A DNA stretch of 64,000 nt from an uncultured Ruminococcus sp. (lineage in GTDB: Bacteria; Bacillota; Clostridia; Oscillospirales; Acutalibacteraceae): positions 182,514 to 246,513 of the forward strand of contig CADBZY010000001.1 of assembly GCA_902799245.1 (NCBI GenBank), written 5' to 3'. Below, in pieces: positions 32,636-42,375 of the stretch (the first letter of the stretch is position 1; each line of letters opens with the position of its first letter). A model generated the notes under the pieces. The model saw nothing but the letters and a program-made list of their open reading frames with translations, was not told the origin of the DNA and did no database searches. A program made the translations under genes and the position numbers.

Positions 32636-33168
32636 GAGTTAAGCGGTCAATTCGCTTGACTCTTTTTTTTTGCAATCAAACGCCGTATGATTCATACGCT
32701 TATACATAAACGGTATTCTCATTCGGAAGGAGTCGAGAATAATAAAACTTCACCCTTCAACCTTTCCCACAATGCTTCCTGTCAAAATTAACAACAGGTT
32801 TTGACACTCGCTGCATGTTGAAAGTGAGAAATGAATGATAAAGCCGTGAATTTGGCATCTTGTGAAATTTACCGTTTTGCGGTACTGGAATAAATGTGTT
32901 GTAAAAAGAACATTCCACAAGAAACCTTGAATAATAAGCCTTATAAAGCTATAAGGCTTTACATAGCGTGATGATAATTTTTATTGTGCGTTTTGCCTAA
33001 AATTGCTTTATAAAAACGATAATCCTCACAAATATAACACTATTTTGAAAAATCTATTACAGTTTTTAGTCAATGTTGATATAATAAATGTATATAATTG
33101 CGTAGCTCTATGTGCAAAACTAATCAACATCTTGTATACGATTCTAAAGAAGGAGGCTGTATATTGTT
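32636..33168. other. AT-rich control region ahead of the surface-protein operon
   Basis: About 530 bases without a supported gene. It has a short inverse-orientation heptamer stretch at 32750-32765 (CTTCACC, CTTCAAC), a hairpin AAGCCTTATA-aagc-TATAAGGCTT at 32936-32959, and TATAAT boxes at 33080-33085 and 33093-33098, neither with a convincing -35 box. A 67-codon frame at 33003-33206 overlaps the next start and looks spurious. The promoter of the matrix operon is probably in the last 100 bases. Confidence 0.45.
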
Positions 33169-36100
33169 ATGATCAACTACAACAGCGCAACGAGAGTGAG
33201 GCATAAACCTCATAAGTTCAGGCGTTTTGAGAAGCGGAACAAAGGCTCCACCAGGGTGATTGCCGTAAGTCTGGCATTCATCATGGCTCTTTCTGCGCTC
33301 AGTGCCAATGTTTCGTCCATAGTAAAGCTGCTCGAAACGTACGCCGCGAACTACTCCGTACTGGATGATTTCTACCCGGTTGACATCGAGCTGTACGATT
33401 ACTACTCCGATGAAGCGCTGCGCGGCAGCGACGTGAGAGAACCGGACTTTACGATCTTCAATAACGCCCTGTACTACTCGGGCTATGCGTCAAAAGCGGG
33501 CTATGACGACGGTCTGCCGGCTGCTACGTCAAACGACGCCTGGACGCAGCAGAATCTGAATTATTTCCCGCTCTATCAGGGCTTGCAGTACCCCAATCAG
33601 GGCGACGGAAAAAACAAGATGATCTACAACGCAAGCAATGCGTTTAACTACAGCATCGTAGCCAACTCCCAGGCGGGAACCGGCGATGGCGCTGCGAACA
33701 GCGGCGCCGCGGTCGGACTGGTTGACAAAAAGCTTGCCAACGGCGTCATCACGCAGGGCAACGGCACGGTAGCGCTGCCCTATTTTGATGAGAAATTCAT
33801 CACAGCAACGAAGCTCAGCCAGATTTTCCCTGAGGGTAAGGTTCCGACAAAAACTGTAGGCAATACGCAGGTTTCTCTTGGCGACAGTTATCTTGGCAGG
33901 ATAGACAAGGGTGGTCAGTTTGTGTTCCGCAAGGTTGCCGATAACGACCCGAGCGATTACAAAGGCACCTACCTTTATGACAGTTCGCAGCAGTTCCTCA
34001 AGTACACTGCCGCGTCTGCCGCTACCAACAACAAGTGGCAGCTGCAGGTGGAAGCGAATGAAGGCAACGGCGCAGTATTGATAAAGGATAATAAAGGTGA
34101 CAAATCCGCTTTCTTCCCCTGGGATGTGAAGGAAGGAAAGTCAAGTGGTCACGAAAGTACAAACTTCGGTTACGGTGTAAAATTTACGATACCGTTCAAC
34201 ATGACGACTACCGGTTATCTCACCAACCCTTCTACCGGTGAAATCATGAAGGATGGAAGTAATAATCCCATTCCCATCAAGTTCGGATTCAGCGGAGACG
34301 ACGACGTTTGGGTATACATTGACGACATGCTGGTGCTCGATGTCGGCGGCGCGCACGGTGAAGTCAGCGGCACAATTGATTTTGCCGCCAAGACCGCCAA
34401 GACCGACAGAGTCAAGGCGACAACCTACTATATTCAGAATGGCAATTCGTCGATCACAGCCGGTACGGCAAAGAGCCTGAAATCCCTTCTTGGCGAACAG
34501 AAGTTCAATTCTCTTTACAACGACGTATCCGTAACCCACACCATGACGGTCTTCTATCTGGAACGCGGTACACTGGAATCCAACTGTAAGCTCTCCTTCA
34601 ATTTCCAGGCGTTTGACACCCTTGACGTCAGAAGCAAGGTCAAGTCGGATAATGTATCCAAATGGTTCAAGACCGAAGCGGAAAATGTCGCCAACAGAGA
34701 GGCGGCTAAGTTTGAGATTCAATCCAACGGCTCCGGCGTCAATGTTGCCAGTCCCGACGCGGGCAAACCAACCAACGGCAAGCTCGAGTCGAAGAAGGAA
34801 TGTACAGTACAATGGTCTGAATCCGAATACGGTCTGAGCGGCAGCAAAAAGGTGGCGCCTGGCGAGACGGTAAAACTTTCCGACGGCTTCAACGTAAGAC
34901 CCGGCTACTATATCCTCGGCTGGCATAAATCCGGAGACCCCAATACGCTCTACAATTCCTACACGGTGCCGAGCAGCGCAGGCAACGGCGCAACATACAG
35001 CTTCGTAGACCCCGTGTGGGCAAAGGTTCCCGATACCAGCACGCAGTCAGCGCCGACGATTGATACCGTTCCGGATCCGGCATATATGATCGTGCGAACG
35101 TCTGACAAAAACATCACGACAAGCAATAATGACAAGAGACCGTCAAAATATCTGGGTCGCTATGGATTTGATAATGATAGTTACTTTAAAATGTACTATT
35201 TTATCAACCTCACAACCGAAGCCGACACTCTTGGCTGGCGTATATCAGTGGATAATCAGGGTGATGCGCCTGTAAACAACAGTGAGTATCAGTTCAATAA
35301 CGGTACAAATGGAAAAATCAGGAGTGATAGTGGTAATCTGGTAAACGCTCAACTTGGTAATTTCTTTTATTGGGAAGTTGATGACCAGAATTCCTCAAAA
35401 ATGAGGACACTTGGTACAAGTTCATTGAGCTATGACGGCAAGGTATATTACAACGGGATTGAGGAATCCGGTTATAACGGAAACCCAGGCCTTCCGTTTT
35501 ACAATGGATATTATACTTCTGATTATAATGCCACTGATCTGACTTTCAGTAATGAAAAGCTCCAAACCTTCATCAGCAACCAGGCCAGTCTGAAAACTGC
35601 CCTCGAAGGTGCCCATGACAAGCTGGTTAACCGGGTAAATAACGGCGAGGACGTTACCACTGATTTAGAAACGTACAAATCTGCTCTTAACACATATATG
35701 AAGGCTTTGCCGGATACTGGTACAAACTACACCACATTGATAAATAATCTGAATGGTTTTGCCGACGCAACCTATGTGGACCCCGGTACAGTTACTACCA
35801 CCACGTCATACAAGTACGCGCAGAAGCGCAGCTTCTATGTCTACAGTGCCTCTGGTGCGCCTTCCGTCACCATCACCACCGATATGTCGCAGTACGGCAA
35901 TCTCTCCACAAACGGCATTGTCGAAATCGAGCAGGCATTTGCAGATGAGAACAGCCTCCCCGTCGGGGCAACTTCCAGCAATGACTATTCGTGGGAAAAT
36001 TACTATCTTGTCACTGTGCCGACTAAGATCGTCGGTACGGTCAGCCAGACCAAGGATAATGAAACCACCGTGCTTTCCGCCGAATACCATGACATAGCGT

Positions 36101-38952
36101 ACAATGTGGCAGGCTCCGCAAAGACGGGCACGGAGATCGTCAATCTGATGAACAACGACCCGTACAGCTGCTACTATGTGCCGGATAGCATGTGGCGAAG
36201 CATACGCGACGTCTGCGGTCCCTCTGGAACAAATAACATGTTCTGGGTCTATTCGATGGAATCCCAGCCTTCGCTGACCTACGCCTCCTATGACGGTGAA
36301 GGCACGAAGGTGGCTGTCACCGAACTGCCCGGCGTGATCTTTGAGAACGGCGCCGCCCCGGGATATTACGGCTACCGTGTGCCCACACAGATCAAAAATT
36401 ATCAAACCGGTGAGATATACAACAATGTCAAAGCTACCTTGACGGTTGGCTCTGCCACCAAAGTGTTTGACATTACTGACGGTAAAGTCGGCACGGAGAC
36501 AGTATCCGGTCTCCCCATGTGCTATTATGCGTCCGGCGTATCCGACGTACTCAGCGATGCGTGGAAGGATCTGCGAACCGTTGAAGTAGGTGCAGGCCTT
36601 GATGACTATTCCTACATCTATATATGGAAAGACTCAAATACAATATTCCCAAAAAGCAGTTACGGTTATAGCAACAACAAAACGTCGTTTGGAAAGGACG
36701 CCGCAAGCGGCGTACAGTTCTACTATCTGCCCAATGATAGCAGCTTCCAATTCATTATCAAGAAATCGGGCGGCGATAAGCTGTTGGCAAACAACATTTC
36801 TCTGCCGAGTAGTGACAGCTATTACACTTCCTCCGGCGCAACGGCGATCGGCGCCACGAATCCCTACTATGATCTGACCGCAGCAAGGAAGATGAGCACG
36901 CTCGTGAATGTTACAGCCAGCATGAGCGCGCGCAAACGCAGCTCCGCAGACATTTCTCTTGAATATCAGAATTCCCTTGAAGAACCGCAGACCGAGGGCG
37001 ATCCGATGACGTCCGGTGACGGTGAAACCGAACCGAAAGTTATCGCGGAGATACCCGATCCCGAAGACACCCAGCCCGCTGACGACACCCAGCCCGGCGA
37101 GGGAGAATCACAGAACCGCTCCGGCGCGGGCAACGCCCAAGGTCAGTTTACAAACAGCGGCACAAATTATGAAACGGCAGGCGGCGTAAACTTCAAGCTC
37201 TTCGATTCAGCGAAAGACGATCTTTCCAAGGTGCAGTCAGCCGTCAGAAAGACCACGACAGGCGATAACGGCGGTTTCTATCTGCTCTTTGATCAGACAG
37301 CGCGCTTTACCAGTCAGTTCAGCCGCAGCAAGGGTCTGAAGATTGCCGCAACCGGCGATGGCGTGCTCTATTCATCCCGTTACGAGGTAAATGACACCAC
37401 GCAGGGCACGGGCTATGAAAAGGTAACCGGTGACAGCGCTGACGAAGACAATAAGGGACTGTACAGACGTTATTCCACCAGATGGATTCTGTCCGATGAC
37501 AATAAGGGCAAGGTCACTTCCAACCGCGATAATTACAATGTATATCTCAAGTCCGGCACCTACACAGGAAACGCAGCCACAAGAGACTATGAAGCAGTGG
37601 GCGCGGTTGACTTCAACAACATTGAATCCGACGCAGCGACCAATGCAAGCCTCCATCTGACAGCGACCTACGAAAGCACGATTCTCACCGGCTCGCTTCA
37701 CATCAAGAAGGAGCTGACGCAGGAAGCCAAAACACAGATAACCAATTCGAGCGGCTACAACCCCGTGTTCAAATTCGGCATTACTTTCAGCAATATATTC
37801 AACGGCGGCTCTGATGATGCTACCTATACAGGAACCAATGCTGTGTACTATCTCCGCAAGACGGACGGTTCCGACTACCTGACCACAGGGGATACCAACG
37901 GCACAAGTACCACCACGAATCCTGAGGACGCGGTAAGAAACATCACAGACGGCGTTGCCCAGATCAATTACCAGCAGCTCAATGCGGACTACGAAATAGT
38001 GATCTCCGGCATACCGGTGCAGACCGATTTCACTGTCACTGAGACGCTTCCCGATGATTCCGGCAAGCCCAAGCAGAGTTTGAAGACAGTGACGAGCTTC
38101 ACCATGAGCAACACGAGTCAGTCTTATACAGGTGATCCTGTTACAGCTACCGGCAACACGACAGATCTGCTGACCGTTCCGTCCGAGATCAACCCCGACG
38201 GCGTTGAGCCGAAGACCGGCAATGACGGCACCGGTCCCGCGGTTGGAACCCAGACCACGCCGATTGCCCAGTACTACACGCAGGCGGCTACTAATCCCAC
38301 TGACATCCGACTTGTAGTTCTTAACGACATAGAATCCGCCTACATCTTCCTCGGCAAGAAGATCGATCATCACTACTATTACACGGTAGAAGGCGCAGGC
38401 GATAACCCGGCGGGTCTTAACACCACCACCGCAACGGTCGGCGCGCAGACGAGCGACGCGACCAAGGACCTCAACGGCTATCAGGCGGCGACAGACGCGG
38501 AGCAGAGCTTCATCTACAAGATCGAGAAGTATAAGCCGTCCGGCACAGGGTACGAGTCTAACCCCAGCGAGACCTTCTACGAGGTCATCAGCTTTGACAG
38601 CAGCAAGTCAGTTGGCACCTACTACTACAAGAAGATCAAAGCAGACCCGACATGTAAGTACGTCATCACCGAGCTGACCGACTGGTCATGGAAGTACGCT
38701 CTGTCCGGAGACGCCTCTGTAGAAGACGACAGCGGCAGCGGCAGCGGCGCGGTAGCCATCATCACATCCTTCCCCGGCGTTACCCTCAAATCAGGCAGCC
38801 AGCTTATTCTCAACAGTACTGTTGCAGCGCCCACCGAAGTGCAGGCCAATTCCGCCAGAGCCGACTACACCAATAACAAGGTCACGGACAACAAGAAAGA
38901 CGTCGAAGGCGACACCTCCATCGCGCGCAATGTCATCAGAGTTGCGGGCTGA
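33169..38952 (+). CDS. Giant secreted fibro-slime domain surface protein
   Basis: A 1927-residue secreted protein. A long basic N-terminus leads into a hydrophobic signal segment (about 30-50). Residues about 330-490 form a fibro-slime (PA14-related) domain with FGFSGDDDVWVYIDDMLVLDVGGAHG. A Listeria-Bacteroides-type repeat follows (GYYILGWHKSGDPNTLYN, near 560-590). An acidic Pro/Glu-rich linker lies near 1280-1310, and Cna-B/DUF5979-like beta modules (SLHIKKELTQEAK, about 1510) continue to the end. There is no LPxTG motif or C-terminal membrane anchor, so it is probably released or held by partner proteins. It heads an operon with a dedicated signal peptidase and TasA-like proteins. A role as adhesin or matrix scaffold is inferred. 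Confidence 0.8.
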   Translation: MINYNSATRVRHKPHKFRRFEKRNKGSTRVIAVSLAFIMALSALSANVSSIVKLLETYAANYSVLDDFYPVDIELYDYYSDEALRGSDVREPDFTIFNNALYYSGYASKAGYDDGLPAATSNDAWTQQNLNYFPLYQGLQYPNQGDGKNKMIYNASNAFNYSIVANSQAGTGDGAANSGAAVGLVDKKLANGVITQGNGTVALPYFDEKFITATKLSQIFPEGKVPTKTVGNTQVSLGDSYLGRIDKGGQFVFRKVADNDPSDYKGTYLYDSSQQFLKYTAASAATNNKWQLQVEANEGNGAVLIKDNKGDKSAFFPWDVKEGKSSGHESTNFGYGVKFTIPFNMTTTGYLTNPSTGEIMKDGSNNPIPIKFGFSGDDDVWVYIDDMLVLDVGGAHGEVSGTIDFAAKTAKTDRVKATTYYIQNGNSSITAGTAKSLKSLLGEQKFNSLYNDVSVTHTMTVFYLERGTLESNCKLSFNFQAFDTLDVRSKVKSDNVSKWFKTEAENVANREAAKFEIQSNGSGVNVASPDAGKPTNGKLESKKECTVQWSESEYGLSGSKKVAPGETVKLSDGFNVRPGYYILGWHKSGDPNTLYNSYTVPSSAGNGATYSFVDPVWAKVPDTSTQSAPTIDTVPDPAYMIVRTSDKNITTSNNDKRPSKYLGRYGFDNDSYFKMYYFINLTTEADTLGWRISVDNQGDAPVNNSEYQFNNGTNGKIRSDSGNLVNAQLGNFFYWEVDDQNSSKMRTLGTSSLSYDGKVYYNGIEESGYNGNPGLPFYNGYYTSDYNATDLTFSNEKLQTFISNQASLKTALEGAHDKLVNRVNNGEDVTTDLETYKSALNTYMKALPDTGTNYTTLINNLNGFADATYVDPGTVTTTTSYKYAQKRSFYVYSASGAPSVTITTDMSQYGNLSTNGIVEIEQAFADENSLPVGATSSNDYSWENYYLVTVPTKIVGTVSQTKDNETTVLSAEYHDIAYNVAGSAKTGTEIVNLMNNDPYSCYYVPDSMWRSIRDVCGPSGTNNMFWVYSMESQPSLTYASYDGEGTKVAVTELPGVIFENGAAPGYYGYRVPTQIKNYQTGEIYNNVKATLTVGSATKVFDITDGKVGTETVSGLPMCYYASGVSDVLSDAWKDLRTVEVGAGLDDYSYIYIWKDSNTIFPKSSYGYSNNKTSFGKDAASGVQFYYLPNDSSFQFIIKKSGGDKLLANNISLPSSDSYYTSSGATAIGATNPYYDLTAARKMSTLVNVTASMSARKRSSADISLEYQNSLEEPQTEGDPMTSGDGETEPKVIAEIPDPEDTQPADDTQPGEGESQNRSGAGNAQGQFTNSGTNYETAGGVNFKLFDSAKDDLSKVQSAVRKTTTGDNGGFYLLFDQTARFTSQFSRSKGLKIAATGDGVLYSSRYEVNDTTQGTGYEKVTGDSADEDNKGLYRRYSTRWILSDDNKGKVTSNRDNYNVYLKSGTYTGNAATRDYEAVGAVDFNNIESDAATNASLHLTATYESTILTGSLHIKKELTQEAKTQITNSSGYNPVFKFGITFSNIFNGGSDDATYTGTNAVYYLRKTDGSDYLTTGDTNGTSTTTNPEDAVRNITDGVAQINYQQLNADYEIVISGIPVQTDFTVTETLPDDSGKPKQSLKTVTSFTMSNTSQSYTGDPVTATGNTTDLLTVPSEINPDGVEPKTGNDGTGPAVGTQTTPIAQYYTQAATNPTDIRLVVLNDIESAYIFLGKKIDHHYYYTVEGAGDNPAGLNTTTATVGAQTSDATKDLNGYQAATDAEQSFIYKIEKYKPSGTGYESNPSETFYEVISFDSSKSVGTYYYKKIKADPTCKYVITELTDWSWKYALSGDASVEDDSGSGSGAVAIITSFPGVTLKSGSQLILNSTVAAPTEVQANSARADYTNNKVTDNKKDVEGDTSIARNVIRVAG

Positions 38953-38971
38953 CGTACGGAGGTGAACGGAG

Positions 38972-39520
38972 ATTAAAGTAATCAGATACGTTTTAAACAC
39001 CCTGCTGGTGGCAGTGGTGGTAATATTGGTGACGATATTCCTGCTGCCGCGCGTGTTCGGTTACCAGCCCTACATGGTAGTGAGCGCGTCCATGCAGCAG
39101 AGCTTTCCGGTAGGCTCCATGATTTTCGTCAGGGAAGCCACCCCGGAGGAGATTGAAGTGGGTGATCCCATCACATTCAGCTCCGGCACACTGACCATCA
39201 CCCACAGGGTAATGGAAATTGACAAGCAAGAGCAGGTCTTCATCACCAAGGGCGACAGCAATAATGTCGGAGAAGTTACCCCCTTTGCCAATCTGAAAGG
39301 CAAGGCGCTGAATTTCAGCGTACCTTATCTTGGCTACTTCTCCTCGTGGTTCATCACCCGGCAAGGGCGAATCACCACTGCCATCATCATTCTTTGTACA
39401 GCCGCTCTGAGCTTGGTATTGCGCAAAATGAGCGAGCTGGACGAAGAGGATGAGGGCAGCGGAGGCGATGATGACGACCCGAACGAACCAGAAGCGAAAG
39501 AAGGTGAAACGATTGATTGA
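38972..39520 (+). CDS. sipW: SipW/ER-type signal peptidase I with a probable ATT start
   Basis: A 182-residue membrane peptidase of the S26B (SipW, archaeal and ER) type. Numbering from the ATT start, the catalytic Ser is 40 (SASM), His78 (ITHRV) replaces the Lys of ordinary bacterial enzymes, and Asp95 lies in KGDS. Membrane segments are at about 8-25 and about 125-145, with an acidic tail. In Bacillus, SipW processes TasA and TapA, and the genes that follow here encode TasA-like substrates. GTG at 39008 is the first standard start but lies inside the first membrane helix with no ribosome binding site. ATT at 38972 is nine bases after GGAGG and restores MKVIRYVLNTLL. Confidence 0.85.
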   Translation: MKVIRYVLNTLLVAVVVILVTIFLLPRVFGYQPYMVVSASMQQSFPVGSMIFVREATPEEIEVGDPITFSSGTLTITHRVMEIDKQEQVFITKGDSNNVGEVTPFANLKGKALNFSVPYLGYFSSWFITRQGRITTAIIILCTAALSLVLRKMSELDEEDEGSGGDDDDPNEPEAKEGETID

Positions 39521-40232
39521 AAAGCTGAAGAAGACAGATCGCAACAAATGGATACCGTATATCTGCGCAGTGTTGGGTATAGTGGTTGTGTCAGTCGCGG
39601 GAGTGCTGGTAGTGCGCGCTTACCTTACCGCTGTGACCAATAACAAGATCAATCCCTTCGCCCCGATGACCTACACCAACACCGAGATTGATGAGCCGGA
39701 GGATGAATTTTCCAGTACGCAGGATAGCAACAAGGACATTACCGTTGCCAAGAGTGCGAAGGTCAAAAACCTCGCCGGCAACGACAAAAAGCCTGTTTTC
39801 ATCCGCGTAGCGCTCACTTACTCGGTCTATGACAGCAACGGCGTCAACGTCACGTCCGAATACCCGATACAGGGCTATTCTTTCCCGAATAATCTCGGTT
39901 CAGGCTGGACGGAGTTGAGTGACGGGTATTATTACTACAACGCGATCGTCCCTCCCGGCGGCCAGACGACTGAAATTTTCGGTAACGATACGAATCATAG
40001 TATCAAGGTGCTGCTTGACAAAGATCTTCCTGACGGCTACAAGGTGGAGGTTGACGTCATTGCCGACACCGTGCAGGCAGTCGCCACCGACAGCTCCAAG
40101 TGGAAAGCGTCGGATTACACTACCGACGAGGTCAGTAAAGTCTGGAATTATGTTCCGAGCTTTTCCGTGGTAGGTATCGAAGATACGCAGCAGGGTGTAG
40201 CGATAACAAGCTGGTCGTCTAATACACCATAA
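39471..40232 (+). CDS. TasA/CalY-like secreted protein 1
   Basis: About 253 residues. A very basic N-terminus (RTNQKRKKVKRL) precedes a hydrophobic segment ending VRAYLTAVTNNKINPF, which is like the SipW-dependent signal type. The mature part is beta-rich and acidic. ATG at 39471 lies five bases after GGAGG; ATGs at 39450 and 39468 are alternatives. The gene overlaps the end of the signal peptidase gene by about 50 bases, so the two are coupled. It is probably a SipW substrate and minor fibre or adaptor component. This role is inferred from context. Confidence 0.7.
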   Translation: MTTRTNQKRKKVKRLIEKLKKTDRNKWIPYICAVLGIVVVSVAGVLVVRAYLTAVTNNKINPFAPMTYTNTEIDEPEDEFSSTQDSNKDITVAKSAKVKNLAGNDKKPVFIRVALTYSVYDSNGVNVTSEYPIQGYSFPNNLGSGWTELSDGYYYYNAIVPPGGQTTEIFGNDTNHSIKVLLDKDLPDGYKVEVDVIADTVQAVATDSSKWKASDYTTDEVSKVWNYVPSFSVVGIEDTQQGVAITSWSSNTP

Positions 40233-40263
40233 ATCCCCCAAAGTAGCCAAAAAAACATCGCAA

Positions 40264-40297
40264 TTTAAGCGGCAAATCAAGCAAAATACCGCTTGAA
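40264..40297 (+). terminator. Weak intra-operon hairpin
   Basis: TTTAAGCGG pairs with CCGCTTGAA across a 16-base loop, in the 100-base gap before the second TasA-like gene. There is no proper T tail, so it may be an mRNA processing or attenuation site instead of a full terminator. Confidence 0.3.
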
Positions 40298-40333
40298 TAA
40301 ACAAATCATTCTTTTCTTAGGAGGAATCATTCA

Positions 40334-41437
40334 ATGAAATTAAAGAAAATCAGAAACGCATTACTTGTAATGCTGACACTGGCTCTGGTTTCGGCATCTG
40401 CTGTCGCAGTAACGTTGGCCTACGTTCCTGCAAAGATAGACAGTGCGACCAACACATTCGCCAATCCGAACCTTGATGTGAAGATCGGTGAGCGCAAATG
40501 GGACGGCGAGGACTACGACGGAAAAGGACATTATACCCCAGATGGCGGTTCAAGAACGGAATATGATGGATCATCTTCTAAGCCGATTCCATCCCTTCCA
40601 ACTGATTCTGTTGAGATGGATACCGGTACAATTCCGGCAGATCAGCTCGGCGTCAATCAGGCAAAGCAGTATTCCGAAGGCGCTACTATTCCCAAGAATC
40701 CAAGCTTAAAGAACAACACCTCGGATGTAGCAACTCTCGGCAGCTTTACAGGTGATGAATGGCTGGCGATGACAGTCGACTACCGAATCAAGGTGTACGA
40801 TAATAGTACTGGACAGAAGAAATGGTTGCTCTACACAATAGCTGAAACTGAAGGAGTAAAAAGCGCAACACTCGTCACATCCGCTCCAGATGGCATGTCT
40901 TCATTGGAAGATGATGAATATTATAATCTTGGAGCGAGACCAAACTTTGTTTCCGCCATTGCCAACATCGGCGACGGCGCTACAACATCTGCATATCAAA
41001 ATAAGTCTTTTGGTTTATATTCGACAGTAACCGAAGAAGCCGCTAACGGCGCTGGCAAATGGGTATCCAAAGACGAAAATGATAAAGTATTCTATTATAC
41101 TGAAAAAGTAGAAAATAAAGATGATACCAGTACAGCAGATATTGTGGAGAACAAGACCAAGACCCTGTTTGACTGGGTCAGGATCAAGACATTTGACTCT
41201 AATGACGTTGTTACGGCAAGACTTTACACAAACGAAACTCAGTATACTGAAGAAACCTTCTACAAGCTAAATGACACGAATTACTATTTCAAAGGCTTGC
41301 CCGAGTTTGACATCGTGCTTAAAGGCTACGCGGTTCAGGCAGACGGAGTAGAGTGGAAGGATGCAACTCAAACAACAATTACTCCTTCAGGTTATCCTGC
41401 TGTTGCTGCTCTTGACGCACTTATTGCTGCAAACTGA
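40334..41437 (+). CDS. TasA/CalY-like secreted protein 2
   Basis: A 367-residue secreted protein with the SipW-type signal KIRNALLVMLTLALVSASAV followed by VTLAYVPAKIDSATNTF. In TasA/CalY proteins the equivalent site reads ATxAYFSD or AYLTA. The mature part contains a TasA-like beta-sandwich region with NPNLDVKIGE at its start and a variable insert of about 80 residues. The ATG follows TTAGGAGG. As the longest TasA-like member, it may be a main or terminal fibre subunit. Function is inferred from family and operon. Confidence 0.75.
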   Translation: MKLKKIRNALLVMLTLALVSASAVAVTLAYVPAKIDSATNTFANPNLDVKIGERKWDGEDYDGKGHYTPDGGSRTEYDGSSSKPIPSLPTDSVEMDTGTIPADQLGVNQAKQYSEGATIPKNPSLKNNTSDVATLGSFTGDEWLAMTVDYRIKVYDNSTGQKKWLLYTIAETEGVKSATLVTSAPDGMSSLEDDEYYNLGARPNFVSAIANIGDGATTSAYQNKSFGLYSTVTEEAANGAGKWVSKDENDKVFYYTEKVENKDDTSTADIVENKTKTLFDWVRIKTFDSNDVVTARLYTNETQYTEETFYKLNDTNYYFKGLPEFDIVLKGYAVQADGVEWKDATQTTITPSGYPAVAALDALIAAN

Positions 41438-41478
41438 TTTTGATTGAAAACATTATTATTCCAAGGAGGATAAGTATA

Positions 41479-42330
41479 ATGAAAGAAAAAAACAATGGCG
41501 CAAAAAATGTCTTGCTGATGGCAATTTCCTGCGCACTCGTAGCGGCAATCAGTGTCGGCGCTACACTTGCCTATCTGACCGCAAAGACAGAAGAAGAGGT
41601 CAACAAGTTTTCAGCCAGCCCGGGATGTACCGGTAAAGTGCTTGAGCCTAATTTCGATGAGGATCAAACATACACAGTAGTGCCCGGTGTGACCCAGGAA
41701 AAGGATCCTCTGATTCAGAATACTACAGCAGGCGATGACATCATTGTAGGCGCAAAGCTTTCGTTCTACATCAAGGTTGATCCCAATGCCGCGGATTATA
41801 CCAATGTCACAGCAAAAGTTTTCCAGAATTATGTTACAATTGACTGGAATGTTCTCGGAACAAACGGATTAACCGGTTTCACGGGTGGCGATCTTTCTGC
41901 CACCGGAAATTCAACTAAATGGAAAGAAATCACCTCTACCGAGGCGAACACTTACTTTATTTATGACGGTATTCTGGCAAATTATCAGAAGGGCACTACT
42001 CAAGGTGAGTCAACCAATGACATTCCTGAGTCAACTGAGACGAATAAGACAACAGAGTACGATAAGTATGGTGGAGATAACACTTTCCCGATCTTCAGCA
42101 GTGTAACACCTGACAAGGATATTAAGATACTCCCTGATTATTCGGGAACTTACAACAAAACTATTGATGGTACAATCAGCGGCGTATATGAATGCTTCGA
42201 TTACAAGATCGTCATCGAAGGCTACGGCGTTAAGGATGACGGAATTACAGTTACTGGCAGCACATCCGCCGAGAAAATTGGCGGCGTAGAGTCTCATATT
42301 CTTGAAAAACTGGGTGGTTCTAACACCTGA
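41479..42330 (+). CDS. TasA/CalY-like secreted protein 3
   Basis: A 283-residue protein with the clearest SipW-type signal in the operon: a basic N-terminus, a hydrophobic core (VLLMAISCALVAAISVG) and ATLAYLTAKTEEEVNKF. The mature domain (NPNFDE-like start, PGVTQEKDPLIQNT) is typical of the TasA/camelysin fold, with the conserved pattern of a terminal strand followed by DPxIxNT. The ATG at 41479 follows AAGGAGGATAAGTA, the strongest ribosome binding site in the operon, which suggests high expression. It is the best candidate for the main fibre subunit (inference). Confidence 0.8.
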   Translation: MKEKNNGAKNVLLMAISCALVAAISVGATLAYLTAKTEEEVNKFSASPGCTGKVLEPNFDEDQTYTVVPGVTQEKDPLIQNTTAGDDIIVGAKLSFYIKVDPNAADYTNVTAKVFQNYVTIDWNVLGTNGLTGFTGGDLSATGNSTKWKEITSTEANTYFIYDGILANYQKGTTQGESTNDIPESTETNKTTEYDKYGGDNTFPIFSSVTPDKDIKILPDYSGTYNKTIDGTISGVYECFDYKIVIEGYGVKDDGITVTGSTSAEKIGGVESHILEKLGGSNT

Positions 42331-42375
42331 TCATAATCCATTCCCCTCATTCGACAGCAATCGGAGGTGTTTGCT

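Noticed and set aside
33003..33206. A 67-codon frame before the giant surface protein
   Set aside because: No ribosome binding site, AT-rich biased composition and overlap with the strong AAGGAGG site and start of the real gene.
33169..38952. LPxTG wall anchoring of the giant surface protein
   Set aside because: The C-terminus ends VIRVAG with no sorting motif, hydrophobic helix or basic tail.
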